Shown here piece after piece: positions 9,520 to 17,410 of a DNA stretch of 50,386 nt (position 1 is its first letter; each line of letters starts with the position of its first letter). Origin of the DNA: Rhodospirillales bacterium (lineage in GTDB: Bacteria > Pseudomonadota > Alphaproteobacteria > Rhodospirillales > Shumkoniaceae); the NCBI GenBank assembly GCA_028281785.1, contig JANQJG010000154.1, positions 1 through 50,386 on the forward strand, in the 5' to 3' direction. Position numbers and translations under genes: made by a program. The notes beneath the pieces were generated by a model that was not told the origin of the DNA, made no database searches, and saw only the letters and a program-made list of their open reading frames with translations.

Positions 9520-10284
9520 TCAGGCGTTAATCGAAAAGCCTCCATCCACGGTCAGCAGGTGACCTGTCACGAAAGAAGCGGAGTCCGACGCCAGGAACAG
9601 CGCCGCCGCTGCGATCTCCGGAGGGGCGGCCCATCTCCGCAAGGGCGTACTGCCAACAACCCATTCATTGAACTCCGCATTTTCCTGCAGAGGTCTCGTC
9701 ATATCCGTCGCCGTGAAGCCCGGGCAGATCGCGTTGCAGGTAATGCCTTCCGGTCCGAGTTCAACGGCCAACGCCTTGCAGAGCGATGCCAAACCGCCCT
9801 TTGACGCGACGTAGGAGGCGACACCCGGCCGTGCAATCTGGCCCATGATCGAGGCCACGAATATGATCCGGCCCGATTCCTGGCTTCGCATAGCCTTCGA
9901 CGCCTCTCGCGCCAAGGTAAAACAGGCCGTCAGATTGGTCTCGATCACCCGACGAAAATCCTCGATCGGATGCTCATGAAGGGCCGCCCGATGGGCAATT
10001 CCGGCATTCGCCACCAGGATGTCGAACCGCCCCTCTGTCTCGGCGATCGCGGCGACGGCGTCAACGACAGCACGCTCGTCCGTGGTATCGAACGCTGCGG
10101 CCGAGGCCTTCAGTCCCTCGGAAGAAAGCGCGTCCACTCGCGCGTCGAGGGCCGGTCGGTCGCGGCCATTGAGCACGACATGAGCCCCGGACGCGGCAAG
10201 CAGCTGCGCGACCGCCCAGCCGATCCCCCGCGAGGAACCCGTAACCAAGCCGACCTTGCCCGCCAGAGAAAAGCTGTTCGTCAT
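9520..10284 (-). CDS. SDR oxidoreductase, gluconate 5-dehydrogenase (IdnO)-like
   Basis: A 254-residue classical short-chain dehydrogenase. TGSSRGIG (15-22) binds the cofactor, NAG is near 93-95, and Ser145, Tyr158 and Lys162 form the catalytic set. The C-terminus ends in TVDGGFSINA. The start (NSFSLAGKVGLVTGSS) and the FSLAGK...GHLLTVDGG layout resemble IdnO/gluconate 5-dehydrogenase, which interconverts D-gluconate and 5-ketogluconate. That assignment is inference from resemblance only. The ATG at 10284 follows GAAGGGGGCAG and is preferred over the frame start at 10323. The gene heads a probable two-gene operon with the Gfo/Idh/MocA gene and is divergent from the TRAP operon. Confidence 0.85.
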   Translation of the reverse strand: MTNSFSLAGKVGLVTGSSRGIGWAVAQLLAASGAHVVLNGRDRPALDARVDALSSEGLKASAAAFDTTDERAVVDAVAAIAETEGRFDILVANAGIAHRAALHEHPIEDFRRVIETNLTACFTLAREASKAMRSQESGRIIFVASIMGQIARPGVASYVASKGGLASLCKALAVELGPEGITCNAICPGFTATDMTRPLQENAEFNEWVVGSTPLRRWAAPPEIAAAALFLASDSASFVTGHLLTVDGGFSINA

Positions 10285-10421
10285 TCTGCCCCCTTCATTT
10301 CTCATGGTTCCCAGCGATAACACGCCGTCCTGTTACGGAGGTGTTTTTAGCAGTGAAGCTCACGCCCGGTACGGCACGCGAATCGAAGCGACTCCCACAT
10401 CCGATATACCAATCTCCTCCG

Positions 10422-10471
10422 CGACAATGCCCGGATTGGCAACATGATTGTTGCCAATCCGGGCATTGTCG
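10422..10471. promoter_or_regulatory. Perfect 23-bp palindrome with TGAT loop
   Basis: The left arm at 10422-10444 and right arm at 10449-10471 are exact reverse complements around a 4-nt TGAT centre. The inner part reads TTGGCAACA...TGTTGCCAA. It sits in the 411-bp gap between the divergent SDR (minus) and dctP (plus) genes. No T tract follows it on either strand, which argues against a simple terminator. It could be a regulator-binding site, a cruciform or an RNA hairpin in a 5' leader. Confidence 0.7.
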
Positions 10472-10657
10472 TTGCAAGACCTGATAGCCCAAGTCGACCC
10501 ATCATCTCAAGAAAAACAAAAGGATAGCAGGAATATTTGACTACTCCCACCGATCTTCATGCGACGCATTGGCAGTTTACGCACCCCAAAGCGGATGCTA
10601 TCGTAACTTCGCAAACACAATCAAAAAGCCTGCATTCATTCCGATTCAGGCTTTAGT

Positions 10658-10675
10658 TTGGCTTTGCTGAGCCAA
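10658..10675 (+). promoter_or_regulatory. Inverted repeat in dctP leader
   Basis: TTGGCT and AGCCAA flank a 6-nt centre, 20 nt before the dctP start codon and just ahead of its GGAGGGAG ribosome site. The TTGGC...GCCAA arms echo those inside the large palindrome about 200 bp upstream, so both may be recognised by the same regulator. The rest of the 10285-10695 gap shows no gene. Confidence 0.35.
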
Positions 10676-10695
10676 CGACCGTGGAGGGAGACTTA

Positions 10696-11694
10696 ATGAT
10701 AAAGAGCATCTCACGTATGGTCGGCCTGGGGGTCCTCGCCGGCTTCTTGTCCGTGGCTACTGCACAGGCGGCAGACTACAAGCTCGTCGGAGCAAGCCAG
10801 TTCGATGAAAAGCATCCGTTCACCCGGTTGATGCGCAAGTTCGAAGAGCTGGTTCCGTTGTACTATGTCGGCACCGATACCATCGAGTTCGAGATGCATT
10901 TGAACAGCGAACTCGGCCTCGAAAAGGACTACTTCAACTATATGGCTCAGGGCATTTCGGTCGACTACGCGGTCGCCTCGCCTGCGCATATGTCGACCTA
11001 CTCGAAGTGGGCGACGCTCTACGACCCGCCGGGTCTGTGGAGAAGCGCGATGCATATGAGCAAAGCGATTGATTCGGGCGTGCTGAAGCCGATCGAGGAC
11101 GACATCCTCAAGCGCGCCGACGTTCTCATCCTTGGCTATGGCGGCGGGGCGACGCGTCACTTGATCGTCAACAAGCCGGTCAAGAACATGGCCGATATCA
11201 AGGACCTGTCGATCCGCGTGCAGGGCGCTCCGATCTGGACCAAGGCGTTCCAGGCCGCCGGCATGGCACCGACAGTGATCGCCTATGCCGAGGTCTACAA
11301 CGGCATTCAGACCGGTCGCATCGACGCCGCCGAGAACGAGGCCAACGGCATCTTCCAGATGAAGTTCTACGAAGTCGGCCCGAACATCGCCCTGACCGGA
11401 CACGCCATGACGATCCGGCCGCTCTGCTTCTCCAACAAGACGTTCCAGAAGCTTCCGGCCAAACTGCAGGAAGCGGTCCTCCAGGCGGGCAAGGACGCCG
11501 GCACTTTCGGGCGTATCGTCGAAACCACTTCGGATGCCGCGCTTCTGAAGAAGATGGAAGACGACGGATGGCTGAAGCGGATCACATTCGAGGAACGCGG
11601 CAAGCTGTCCGAAGCGATGGCGCCGGCGGTTGAGGAGTTCTTCGCCGACGCCGGAGCGGCCGACCTGTTCAAGGCAATCAGTACCGTCGAATAG
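10696..11694 (+). CDS. dctP: TRAP transporter solute-binding subunit DctP
   Basis: A 332-residue periplasmic binding protein of the DctP (TAXI-unrelated) TRAP family. A signal peptide covers residues 1 to about 28 with an AQA-AD cleavage site. The body shows DctP features including the conserved Arg in LSIRVQGAPIWTKAF, the segment that salt-bridges carboxylate ligands, and the following MAPTVIAYAEVYNGIQTGRIDAAENE pattern. The ligand is therefore probably a carboxylated compound such as a sugar acid or dicarboxylate. The start ATG follows GGAGGGAG; the upstream GTG at 10681 lacks such a site. It is the first gene of a three-gene TRAP operon, with the membrane subunits downstream after a 113-bp gap holding a strong hairpin. 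Confidence 0.93.
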   Translation: MIKSISRMVGLGVLAGFLSVATAQAADYKLVGASQFDEKHPFTRLMRKFEELVPLYYVGTDTIEFEMHLNSELGLEKDYFNYMAQGISVDYAVASPAHMSTYSKWATLYDPPGLWRSAMHMSKAIDSGVLKPIEDDILKRADVLILGYGGGATRHLIVNKPVKNMADIKDLSIRVQGAPIWTKAFQAAGMAPTVIAYAEVYNGIQTGRIDAAENEANGIFQMKFYEVGPNIALTGHAMTIRPLCFSNKTFQKLPAKLQEAVLQAGKDAGTFGRIVETTSDAALLKKMEDDGWLKRITFEERGKLSEAMAPAVEEFFADAGAADLFKAISTVE

Positions 11695-11726
11695 ATCGGC
11701 AAGGATTGGTCATCTCGCCAGAAGAC

Positions 11727-11758
11727 AGGGGCCGACGGGCACGATTCCGTCGGCCCCT
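11727..11758 (+). terminator. dctP-dctQ intercistronic hairpin
   Basis: A perfect 12-bp stem (AGGGGCCGACGG at 11727-11738, its complement at 11747-11758) with an 8-nt loop is followed by only TT. It lies 33 nt after the dctP stop and 49 nt before dctQ. Such hairpins between binding-protein and membrane-subunit genes commonly attenuate or stabilise the upstream message, letting the binding protein be made in excess. That role is inferred. Confidence 0.7.
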
Positions 11759-11807
11759 TTCCACCGTCCCTTAATGCCACGCGTTTCGGTTCACCGGGAA
11801 TTGGGAA

Positions 11808-12287
11808 ATGCGACGGGCCCTTGACTACTACCACCGGTTTCTCAAGCTGACGCTAACGATCTTCATGATTTTGCTGATCGTGCCGGTGTCCCTGCAGATC
11901 TTCTCCAGCTATATCGGATTCATTCCGCGCTACATCTGGACCGAGGAAATGGCGCGGTTCTGCTTCATATGGATCGTTCTCATCGGATCGATCATCGCAG
12001 TGCGCGAAGGGACGCACTTCACCGTCGACCTACTGCCGCCGGCGAAAACCAAACGGTGGGAAGCTCTGCGGAACCTTTTTGTCGATTTCATTATCTTGCT
12101 GGTCGCGCTGGTTTTCCTGTTCTGGGGGCACAGCTTCGTCGCGTCGAGCCTTCAGCAGCGCTCCGAGATGGCCGAAATGCCCATGGTGTTCATTTATATT
12201 GCTTGGCCCCTGGCCGGCGTCAGCTGGATCCTGTTCCTGGCCGAGAAAACGGTCGAGAATATCAAGCTTTTGTGGAGCGAAGACTGA
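11808..12287 (+). CDS. dctQ: TRAP transporter small membrane subunit DctQ
   Basis: A 159-residue inner-membrane protein with four hydrophobic helices. The family signature is EEMARFCFIWIVLIGSIIAVREGTHF, in which the EE(M/L)xR and G..AxR..xH positions are conserved. It forms the small half of the TRAP permease with DctM. Its stop codon overlaps the dctM start as TGATG, so the two subunits are translationally coupled, as is usual for this pair. Confidence 0.93.
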   Translation: MRRALDYYHRFLKLTLTIFMILLIVPVSLQIFSSYIGFIPRYIWTEEMARFCFIWIVLIGSIIAVREGTHFTVDLLPPAKTKRWEALRNLFVDFIILLVALVFLFWGHSFVASSLQQRSEMAEMPMVFIYIAWPLAGVSWILFLAEKTVENIKLLWSED

Positions 12288-13591
12288 TGTCGGCCTGGGA
12301 AGTCGCGGGAATTCTTTTTCCAATTTTTATCGGTCTCGTACTGTTGCGGGTCCCCGTGGCCTTTGCACTCGGCATCGCCTGCGTTCCAGTTTTCATACTT
12401 GATCCAAAGCTGACGCCGTTCCTGCTGATGAACGAGATGTTCAAGTCCTACAACGCGTTCGTGTTGTTGGCCGTGCCTTTCTTCCTGCTCGCCGCCAACA
12501 TCATGAACCACGCCGGCATTACCGATCGGCTGATTCGTCTCTCCCGCGCCCTTGTCGGTCACCTTCCAGGGGGGCTTGGACACATCAACGTCGTCGTCAG
12601 CATGCTGTTCGCGGGCATCTCCGGTTCATCCACGGCCGATGCAGCCGGTATCGGCTCGTTGCTGATCCCGCAAATGAAAAAGCAGGGTTTTTCAAGCTCT
12701 TTTACCGTGGCCATTACCGCGTGTTCCTCGGTGATGGGGGTTATCATTCCGCCCAGCATCCTGATGGTCGTCTGGGGTGGCCTCATGACGGTCTCGATCG
12801 GGGGGCTTTTTCTTGCCGGCGTGATCCCCGGCATGCTTATCGCCACCTCTCTGATGCTGGCCGTGTATGTCTACGCGAAGATCTACCACTACCCGATCTA
12901 TTCGCGCTCGTCAGCCAAGGAGGCGTTTTTCGCGATCCTCCAGGCGGTCCCACCCCTCATGACCCCGCTGATCATTGTCGGCGGCATCGTTGCCGGCTTC
13001 TTCACGCCGACCGAGGCTTCAGCGATCGCGGTGATATACTCCCTGATTCTCGGATATGTCGGGTATCGTTCGATTTCCGGCCGTGAGATTCCCACGATCT
13101 TCTACGAATCGGCGCGGTTCGCGGCAATCTCGCTCTTCTGCATCGGTACCGCGTCGGCCTTCGGCTGGCTTCTCGCCTACTACAAGATTCCGCTGGCGAT
13201 CGTCGAGTTCCTCAAGCCCTTTGGCGTCGGCCCCATCAGCACCGGTCTCATCGTCGCCGGGGCATTCCTGTTCATCGGCATGTTCATCGACGCCATCCCG
13301 GCCATTATCATCCTCGGCACGGTCCTTTGGCCGCTGGCCGAGTTTGCCGGGCTGAACCCCATCCATTTCGCGATCATCGGGGTTATCTCCCTCGCCTTCG
13401 GCTTGGTCACGCCGCCCTACGGTCTGTGTCTCCTCATCGCCTGCGCGATCGGCGAAATCAAGGTGATACAGGCGTTGAAGGACGTCGCAATCATCTTACT
13501 TCCGATGTTGTGCGTACTGCTGTTCGTCATCTTTTTCCCCGAAGTCATCATGTGGCTTCCGCGCACATTCATGCCCCAGTTCGTGGGCTGA
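12287..13591 (+). CDS. dctM: TRAP transporter large permease subunit DctM
   Basis: A 434-residue polytopic inner-membrane protein of about twelve helices that carries out Na+-coupled solute transport with DctQ and DctP. Conserved segments include VPFFLLAANIMN, the SGSSTADAAGIGSLLIP loop, PPSILMVVWG, FFTPTEASAIAV, and the C-terminal ITPPYG-like VTPPYGLCLL. The true start is the ATG overlapping the dctQ stop. The longer open frame upstream simply runs through dctQ in another frame. Length is typical (about 430). Confidence 0.94.
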   Translation: MSAWEVAGILFPIFIGLVLLRVPVAFALGIACVPVFILDPKLTPFLLMNEMFKSYNAFVLLAVPFFLLAANIMNHAGITDRLIRLSRALVGHLPGGLGHINVVVSMLFAGISGSSTADAAGIGSLLIPQMKKQGFSSSFTVAITACSSVMGVIIPPSILMVVWGGLMTVSIGGLFLAGVIPGMLIATSLMLAVYVYAKIYHYPIYSRSSAKEAFFAILQAVPPLMTPLIIVGGIVAGFFTPTEASAIAVIYSLILGYVGYRSISGREIPTIFYESARFAAISLFCIGTASAFGWLLAYYKIPLAIVEFLKPFGVGPISTGLIVAGAFLFIGMFIDAIPAIIILGTVLWPLAEFAGLNPIHFAIIGVISLAFGLVTPPYGLCLLIACAIGEIKVIQALKDVAIILLPMLCVLLFVIFFPEVIMWLPRTFMPQFVG

Positions 13592-13614
13592 CGACTCTAT
13601 GTCACCTTGAACAC

Positions 13615-13648
13615 GAAGAACCCCGGGCCTTTCGTCCCGGGGTTCTTC
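13615..13648. terminator. Bidirectional terminator hairpin
   Basis: GAAGAACCCCGGG (13615-13627) pairs perfectly with 13636-13648 across an 8-nt loop. It sits between the convergent dctM and dehydratase genes. The A-rich and T-rich ends of the stem give a terminator-like shape on both strands, though no long U tract follows. Confidence 0.75.
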
Positions 13649-13667
13649 ATTGCAAAAGCACCGACGC

Positions 13668-15398
13668 TCAGTGGGATTCACGTGGAATGTCCGCCCCCCG
13701 CTTCCCGACCAGAAAGTCGAGATCGGCGCCGCGATCCGCCTGCAGCACGTGGTCGAAGTAGAGCTTCTGATAACCGCCAGCCATCGGCGGCTCGGGCGGC
13801 GACCAGGCAGCACGCCGTTCCGCCAACTCAGCGTCGGTGACGTCGAGATGAAGCCGCCGGCCGGGCACATCCAGCTCCACCATGTCACCGTTACGCACCA
13901 GGGCCAGCGGACCCCCGGCCGCGGCCTCTGGCGCCGTATGCAGAACGACGGTGCCATAGGCGGTGCCGCTCATCCGGGCGTCGGAAACGCGCACCATGTC
14001 GGTGATCCCCTTTTCCAGAACCTTTGGCGGCAATCCCATATTGCCGACCTCGGCCATGCCCGGGTAACCGCGCGGTCCGCAGTTCTTGAGCACCATCACG
14101 CAGGTCTCGTCGATATCCAGTTCGGGATCCGCGATCCGCGCGTGGTAGTCCTCGATGTTTTCGAAGACGACGGCACGACCGCGATGCTTCATAAGTTCGG
14201 GTGAGGCCGCCGATGGCTTGAGGACGGCTCCATCCGGCGCCAGATTTCCGCGCAGAACGGCAATCCCCCCCTTGTCGGTCAACGGCTTGTCCCACGGGAA
14301 GATGACGCCGGTGTTGTAGTTCTGGGCGTCCTTATTGTTCTCCCAGATGCTATGGCCGTTGACGGTCAGCGCGTCCTTGTGCAGCAGCCCCGCCTCGCCC
14401 AGCATACGGATCACCACCGGCAGGCCGCCCGCGTAGTAAAAATCCTCCATCAGATATTCACCGGACGGCATCAGGTTGACCACGGTGGGAACGTCGCAGC
14501 CCAGGCGGTCCCAGTCGTCGAGCGTCAATTCGACACCGATCCGCCCGGCAAGGGCGATCAGGTGAATCACCGCATTGGTAGATCCCCCGATGGCGCCGTT
14601 GAGCCGGATCGCGTTCTCGAACGCCTCGCGGGTCAGGATCTTGGAGATCTTCAGGTCCTCCTCCACCATGCGGACGATGCGCTGCCCAGCCATATGGGCC
14701 AGCGTTCCACGGCGCGAGTCGGCAGCCGGGATGGCCGCGTTCTCGGGCATCCCCACGCCGAGGGCTTCAACCATGCAGGCCATCGACGATGCCGTGCCCA
14801 TGGTCATACAATGGCCGGGCGAACGGCTCATGGCGGCCTCGGCGTTCATGAACTCGTCGACGGTCATCTTGCCGGCCTTGACCGCTTCGCTGAACTTCCA
14901 GACATGGGTGCCCGACCCGATCAACTCGCCCCGATAGCGGCCATTGAGCATCGGCCCGCCCGAGATGGCCAGGGTCGGCACGTCGCAACTGGCGGCACCC
15001 ATCAGCAAGGACGGCGTCGTCTTGTCGCACCCGACCAGCAGGATCACGCCGTCTACCGGCTGTCCCCGGATCGATTCCTCGACTTCCATGGCGGCGAGAT
15101 TGCGGAACAGCATGGCGGTCGGTCGGTAAGTAACCTCGCCCAGCGACATCACCGGGAAGTCGACCGGAAAGCCGCCGGCCTCCCATACCCCGCGCTTGAC
15201 ATGCTCGGCGATGTCGTCGAAGTGGGCATTGCAGGGATTGAACTCGGACTTGGTGTTGCAGATGCCGATCACCGGCCTACCGTCGAAAACATGGCTTGGT
15301 AACCCCTGGTTCCGCATCCAACTTCGGTGGATGAATCCTCCCATGTTTGCGGGGCCATACCACGCGGACGAACGAAACTTTTTCTTGTCGCCAGACAT
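13668..15398 (-). CDS. IlvD/Edd family sugar-acid dehydratase, L-arabinonate dehydratase-like
   Basis: A 576-residue Fe-S dehydratase that would convert an aldonate to its 2-keto-3-deoxy acid. Length and residues match the L-arabinonate/D-fuconate dehydratase group. Cys56 (EFNPCN), Cys124 (VGCDKTTPS) and Cys197 (PGHCMTMG) correspond to the cluster ligands, Lys126 to the carbamylated Lys at the Mg site, and SDARMSGT holds the catalytic Ser. The N-terminal SAWYGPANMGGFIHRSWM also fits sugar-acid dehydratases rather than dihydroxy-acid dehydratase. The exact substrate (arabinonate, xylonate, fuconate, galactonate) cannot be told. It is divergent from the iclR-type regulator across a 343-bp gap with an IclR-like dyad, suggesting control by it. 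Confidence 0.9.
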   Translation of the reverse strand: MSGDKKKFRSSAWYGPANMGGFIHRSWMRNQGLPSHVFDGRPVIGICNTKSEFNPCNAHFDDIAEHVKRGVWEAGGFPVDFPVMSLGEVTYRPTAMLFRNLAAMEVEESIRGQPVDGVILLVGCDKTTPSLLMGAASCDVPTLAISGGPMLNGRYRGELIGSGTHVWKFSEAVKAGKMTVDEFMNAEAAMSRSPGHCMTMGTASSMACMVEALGVGMPENAAIPAADSRRGTLAHMAGQRIVRMVEEDLKISKILTREAFENAIRLNGAIGGSTNAVIHLIALAGRIGVELTLDDWDRLGCDVPTVVNLMPSGEYLMEDFYYAGGLPVVIRMLGEAGLLHKDALTVNGHSIWENNKDAQNYNTGVIFPWDKPLTDKGGIAVLRGNLAPDGAVLKPSAASPELMKHRGRAVVFENIEDYHARIADPELDIDETCVMVLKNCGPRGYPGMAEVGNMGLPPKVLEKGITDMVRVSDARMSGTAYGTVVLHTAPEAAAGGPLALVRNGDMVELDVPGRRLHLDVTDAELAERRAAWSPPEPPMAGGYQKLYFDHVLQADRGADLDFLVGKRGADIPRESH

Positions 15399-15486
15399 CG
15401 CTCTCGATTCCTCGCTCGGTGTTGCGCTCGATATGCCTCGTCGAAGCGGCGTCCGACCAGGCTGGTCAGGGAGGGATGCGCATGAC

Positions 15487-15520
15487 TCTAGAGCACTATC
15501 CGACCAAATTGAAGCGATTC
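15487..15520. repeat. Degenerate 'tagagca...gaagcgattc' intergenic repeat
   Basis: TCTAGAGCACTATCCGACC followed by AAATTGAAGCGATTC matches the layout of a short repeat often scattered between alphaproteobacterial genes (tagagca + (n) + aattgaa-cgattc). A related palindrome begins at 50299. Recognition is from memory of such elements, so confidence is moderate. Confidence 0.45.
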
Positions 15521-15638
15521 CGACGGCGCTGCCTCAAGCCTCAATCGTTCCAATTGCCGTCCCGCTTGACGATCTCCGGGGCGCCGTCAAACACGCTTGA
15601 CATGCCTTCTTCGCAAGGGCAGCATTAATTGAAACTTG

Positions 15639-15654
15639 GTTCCATATTAGGAAC
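15639..15654. promoter_or_regulatory. IclR-type operator
   Basis: GTTCC-ATATTA-GGAAC is a perfect 5-6-5 dyad with the GGTTCC/GGAAC arms typical of IclR-family sites. It lies 88 bp upstream of the IclR-type gene and 241 bp upstream of the divergent dehydratase gene. A TTGACA hexamer at 15597-15602 lies upstream on the plus strand. Autoregulation of the IclR gene and control of the dehydratase are inferred from position. Confidence 0.6.
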
Positions 15655-15741
15655 AATCTCTGAGGATCAGCCGAACTCTGAAGCCGAGATGCGAGGTAAC
15701 GCCAACAAGCCTGTTCCGGGACGCCATGAGGGAAGGGTTGC

Positions 15742-16515
15742 ATGAGTGCCATCGGGCGGGCGTTTGACATTATCGAAGCGGTGGTTGCCAAGCAGCCAAG
15801 CGGACTCTCCTTCAGCGGAGTCGTTGCCGCGACCGATGCGCCGAAGGCAAGCGCACACCGCCTTTTGAAGGAACTGGTGGAAATCGGTGTGCTGACGTTC
15901 GAGCCCGAGACGGCCCGCTATCGTGGGAGCCTCAAGCTCGCCGCTCTGGGTTCTGAGGTGATCGCCCATTTCGACCTCAGGGCGCTTGTGCATCCACACC
16001 TTCAGGCGCTGCACACGGCAACGAGGCACACCGCGAACCTGGGTATCCGCGACGGCGACGCCGGCATCTTCCTGGACAAGATCGAGGCCCAGGACTACGG
16101 CATCAAGCTGTTCTCGGCGGTGGGCAAGCGGTTTCCCCTGCATTGCACAGGTATGGGGAAGATCCTTTTGGCTTTTGCACACCCCGAGGAGACCCGGCGA
16201 ATACTCGCCCAACCACTTGAATCCTATACGAGCGCAACGATTACGGATCCCGATGAGTTGCGAGGTGAACTGGACAAGGTGCGGGCGCAGGGTTACGCCT
16301 TGGATCGGGAGGAAATCACGCGTGGCGTGGTGTGCGTGGCGGCGCCCGTTTTTGGTTCCGGCAATGTCGTTGTGGGGGCCGTCAGTGTGGCGTTTCCTTC
16401 GTATGTTATGAGTGACCGGGGCATCGAGGCAGAGATCCGGGCGGTGCTTAAGCAGAGCTCGGCCATGTCCGGTGCTTTAGCCCAGGGGCAAAGGGGGAAA
16501 AATGATCCTGGATAA
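15742..16515 (+). CDS. IclR family transcriptional regulator
   Basis: A 257-residue regulator. An N-terminal winged HTH (residues about 1-65, including GLSFSGVVAATDAPKASAHRLLKELVEIGVL) is followed by the IclR effector-binding domain (about 80-245, with HTANLGIRDGDAGIFLDKIE and FPLHCTGMGKILLAF). IclR proteins usually sense small carboxylic or aromatic acids, which suits the neighbouring sugar-acid genes. The ATG follows GAGGGAAGGG. Its last 14 nt overlap the downstream KduD-like SDR gene, so the regulator and SDRs probably form one operon, and the regulator likely also controls the divergent dehydratase through the dyad at 15639. Confidence 0.92.
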   Translation: MSAIGRAFDIIEAVVAKQPSGLSFSGVVAATDAPKASAHRLLKELVEIGVLTFEPETARYRGSLKLAALGSEVIAHFDLRALVHPHLQALHTATRHTANLGIRDGDAGIFLDKIEAQDYGIKLFSAVGKRFPLHCTGMGKILLAFAHPEETRRILAQPLESYTSATITDPDELRGELDKVRAQGYALDREEITRGVVCVAAPVFGSGNVVVGAVSVAFPSYVMSDRGIEAEIRAVLKQSSAMSGALAQGQRGKNDPG

Positions 16516-17269
16516 ATTCAATCTAACCGGACGCAGCGGCATCGTCACCGGCTCCAGCCGCGGCATCGGGCGGGCGCTGGCCCAAGCCATGATCGAGGCC
16601 GGCGGCGAGGTGGTCGTGGCCGATATCCTGGAAGATAACGCCAAGAAGACGGCCGAGGATCTTTCGAGGGATGGCGGCCGCGCCGTTGCCGTCCCCGTTG
16701 ACATGCGTTCGCGGGACAGCATTCAGGCGTTGGTCGATCGCACGGTCGAGGCGTTCGGCAAGATCGACTTTCTTTTCAACAACGCCGGCACCATTCATCG
16801 AACGCCTTGCGAGGACTTTGACGCGGACGTCTTCGAAGAGGAGATCAAGGTCAACCTGACAGGCCCCTTCCTGCTCGCCCAGGCCTGCGCCCGGGTCATG
16901 ATCCAGCAGGGCCGCAAGGGCAAGATCATCAATACGTCGTCGCTGATCGCGGTGCAGGGCGGCCGGACCGTTCCCGCCTATGCCGCCAGTAAGGGGGGAC
17001 TCACCCAGATCACCAAGACCATGTGCAACGACTGGGCGAAGTACAACATCCTGGTCAACGCGATAGGTCCTGGCTGGGTCGAGACCGAAAACACGGCTCC
17101 CCTCCGCGCCAACGAAGACCGGTTCGAACACATCAATAGCCGCATTCCCCTGGGCAGATGGGCGAAGCCCGACGATCTGATGGGCGCGGCCGTATTCCTG
17201 GCCTCCGATGCCTCCGACTACGTTACCGGGCAAGTCTTGTTCGTCGATGGCGGTTGGCTCGCATATTGA
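16502..17269 (+). CDS. SDR oxidoreductase, KduD-like
   Basis: A 255-residue classical SDR. TGSSRGIG (16-23), NNAG (93-96), Ser146/147 and Tyr160-x3-Lys164 are all present. It resembles KduD (2-dehydro-3-deoxy-D-gluconate 5-dehydrogenase) along most of its length: the N-terminal FNLTGR, the NILVNAIGPGWVETENT block, RIPLGRWAKPDDLMGA, and the C-terminal DYVTGQVLFVDGGWLA. It therefore probably acts on a keto-sugar acid or deoxy-keto-sugar acid. It starts inside the end of the IclR gene (14-nt overlap), indicating translational coupling. Function at substrate level is inferred. Confidence 0.88.
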   Translation: MILDKFNLTGRSGIVTGSSRGIGRALAQAMIEAGGEVVVADILEDNAKKTAEDLSRDGGRAVAVPVDMRSRDSIQALVDRTVEAFGKIDFLFNNAGTIHRTPCEDFDADVFEEEIKVNLTGPFLLAQACARVMIQQGRKGKIINTSSLIAVQGGRTVPAYAASKGGLTQITKTMCNDWAKYNILVNAIGPGWVETENTAPLRANEDRFEHINSRIPLGRWAKPDDLMGAAVFLASDASDYVTGQVLFVDGGWLAY

Positions 17270-17410
17270 CCGCGGAGCCGAGCTCGCGCTGCCTGTTCGG
17301 GCGGTTTGATCCGAACCGCGTTCCGTTTATAGAATCCGTCACCCGCGGCCGCCGCGCTCGCCTTCGACCGACGGGCCGATCTCAACAAATGCCATTGGGG
17401 GAGCAGACCC

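Noticed and set aside
10422-10471. Rho-independent terminator
   Set aside because: No T tract follows the palindrome on either strand, and it lies upstream of, not after, both neighbouring genes.
11969-12286. N-terminal extension of DctM
   Set aside because: It lies in another frame of dctQ. Family homology and the TGATG coupling place the start at 12287.
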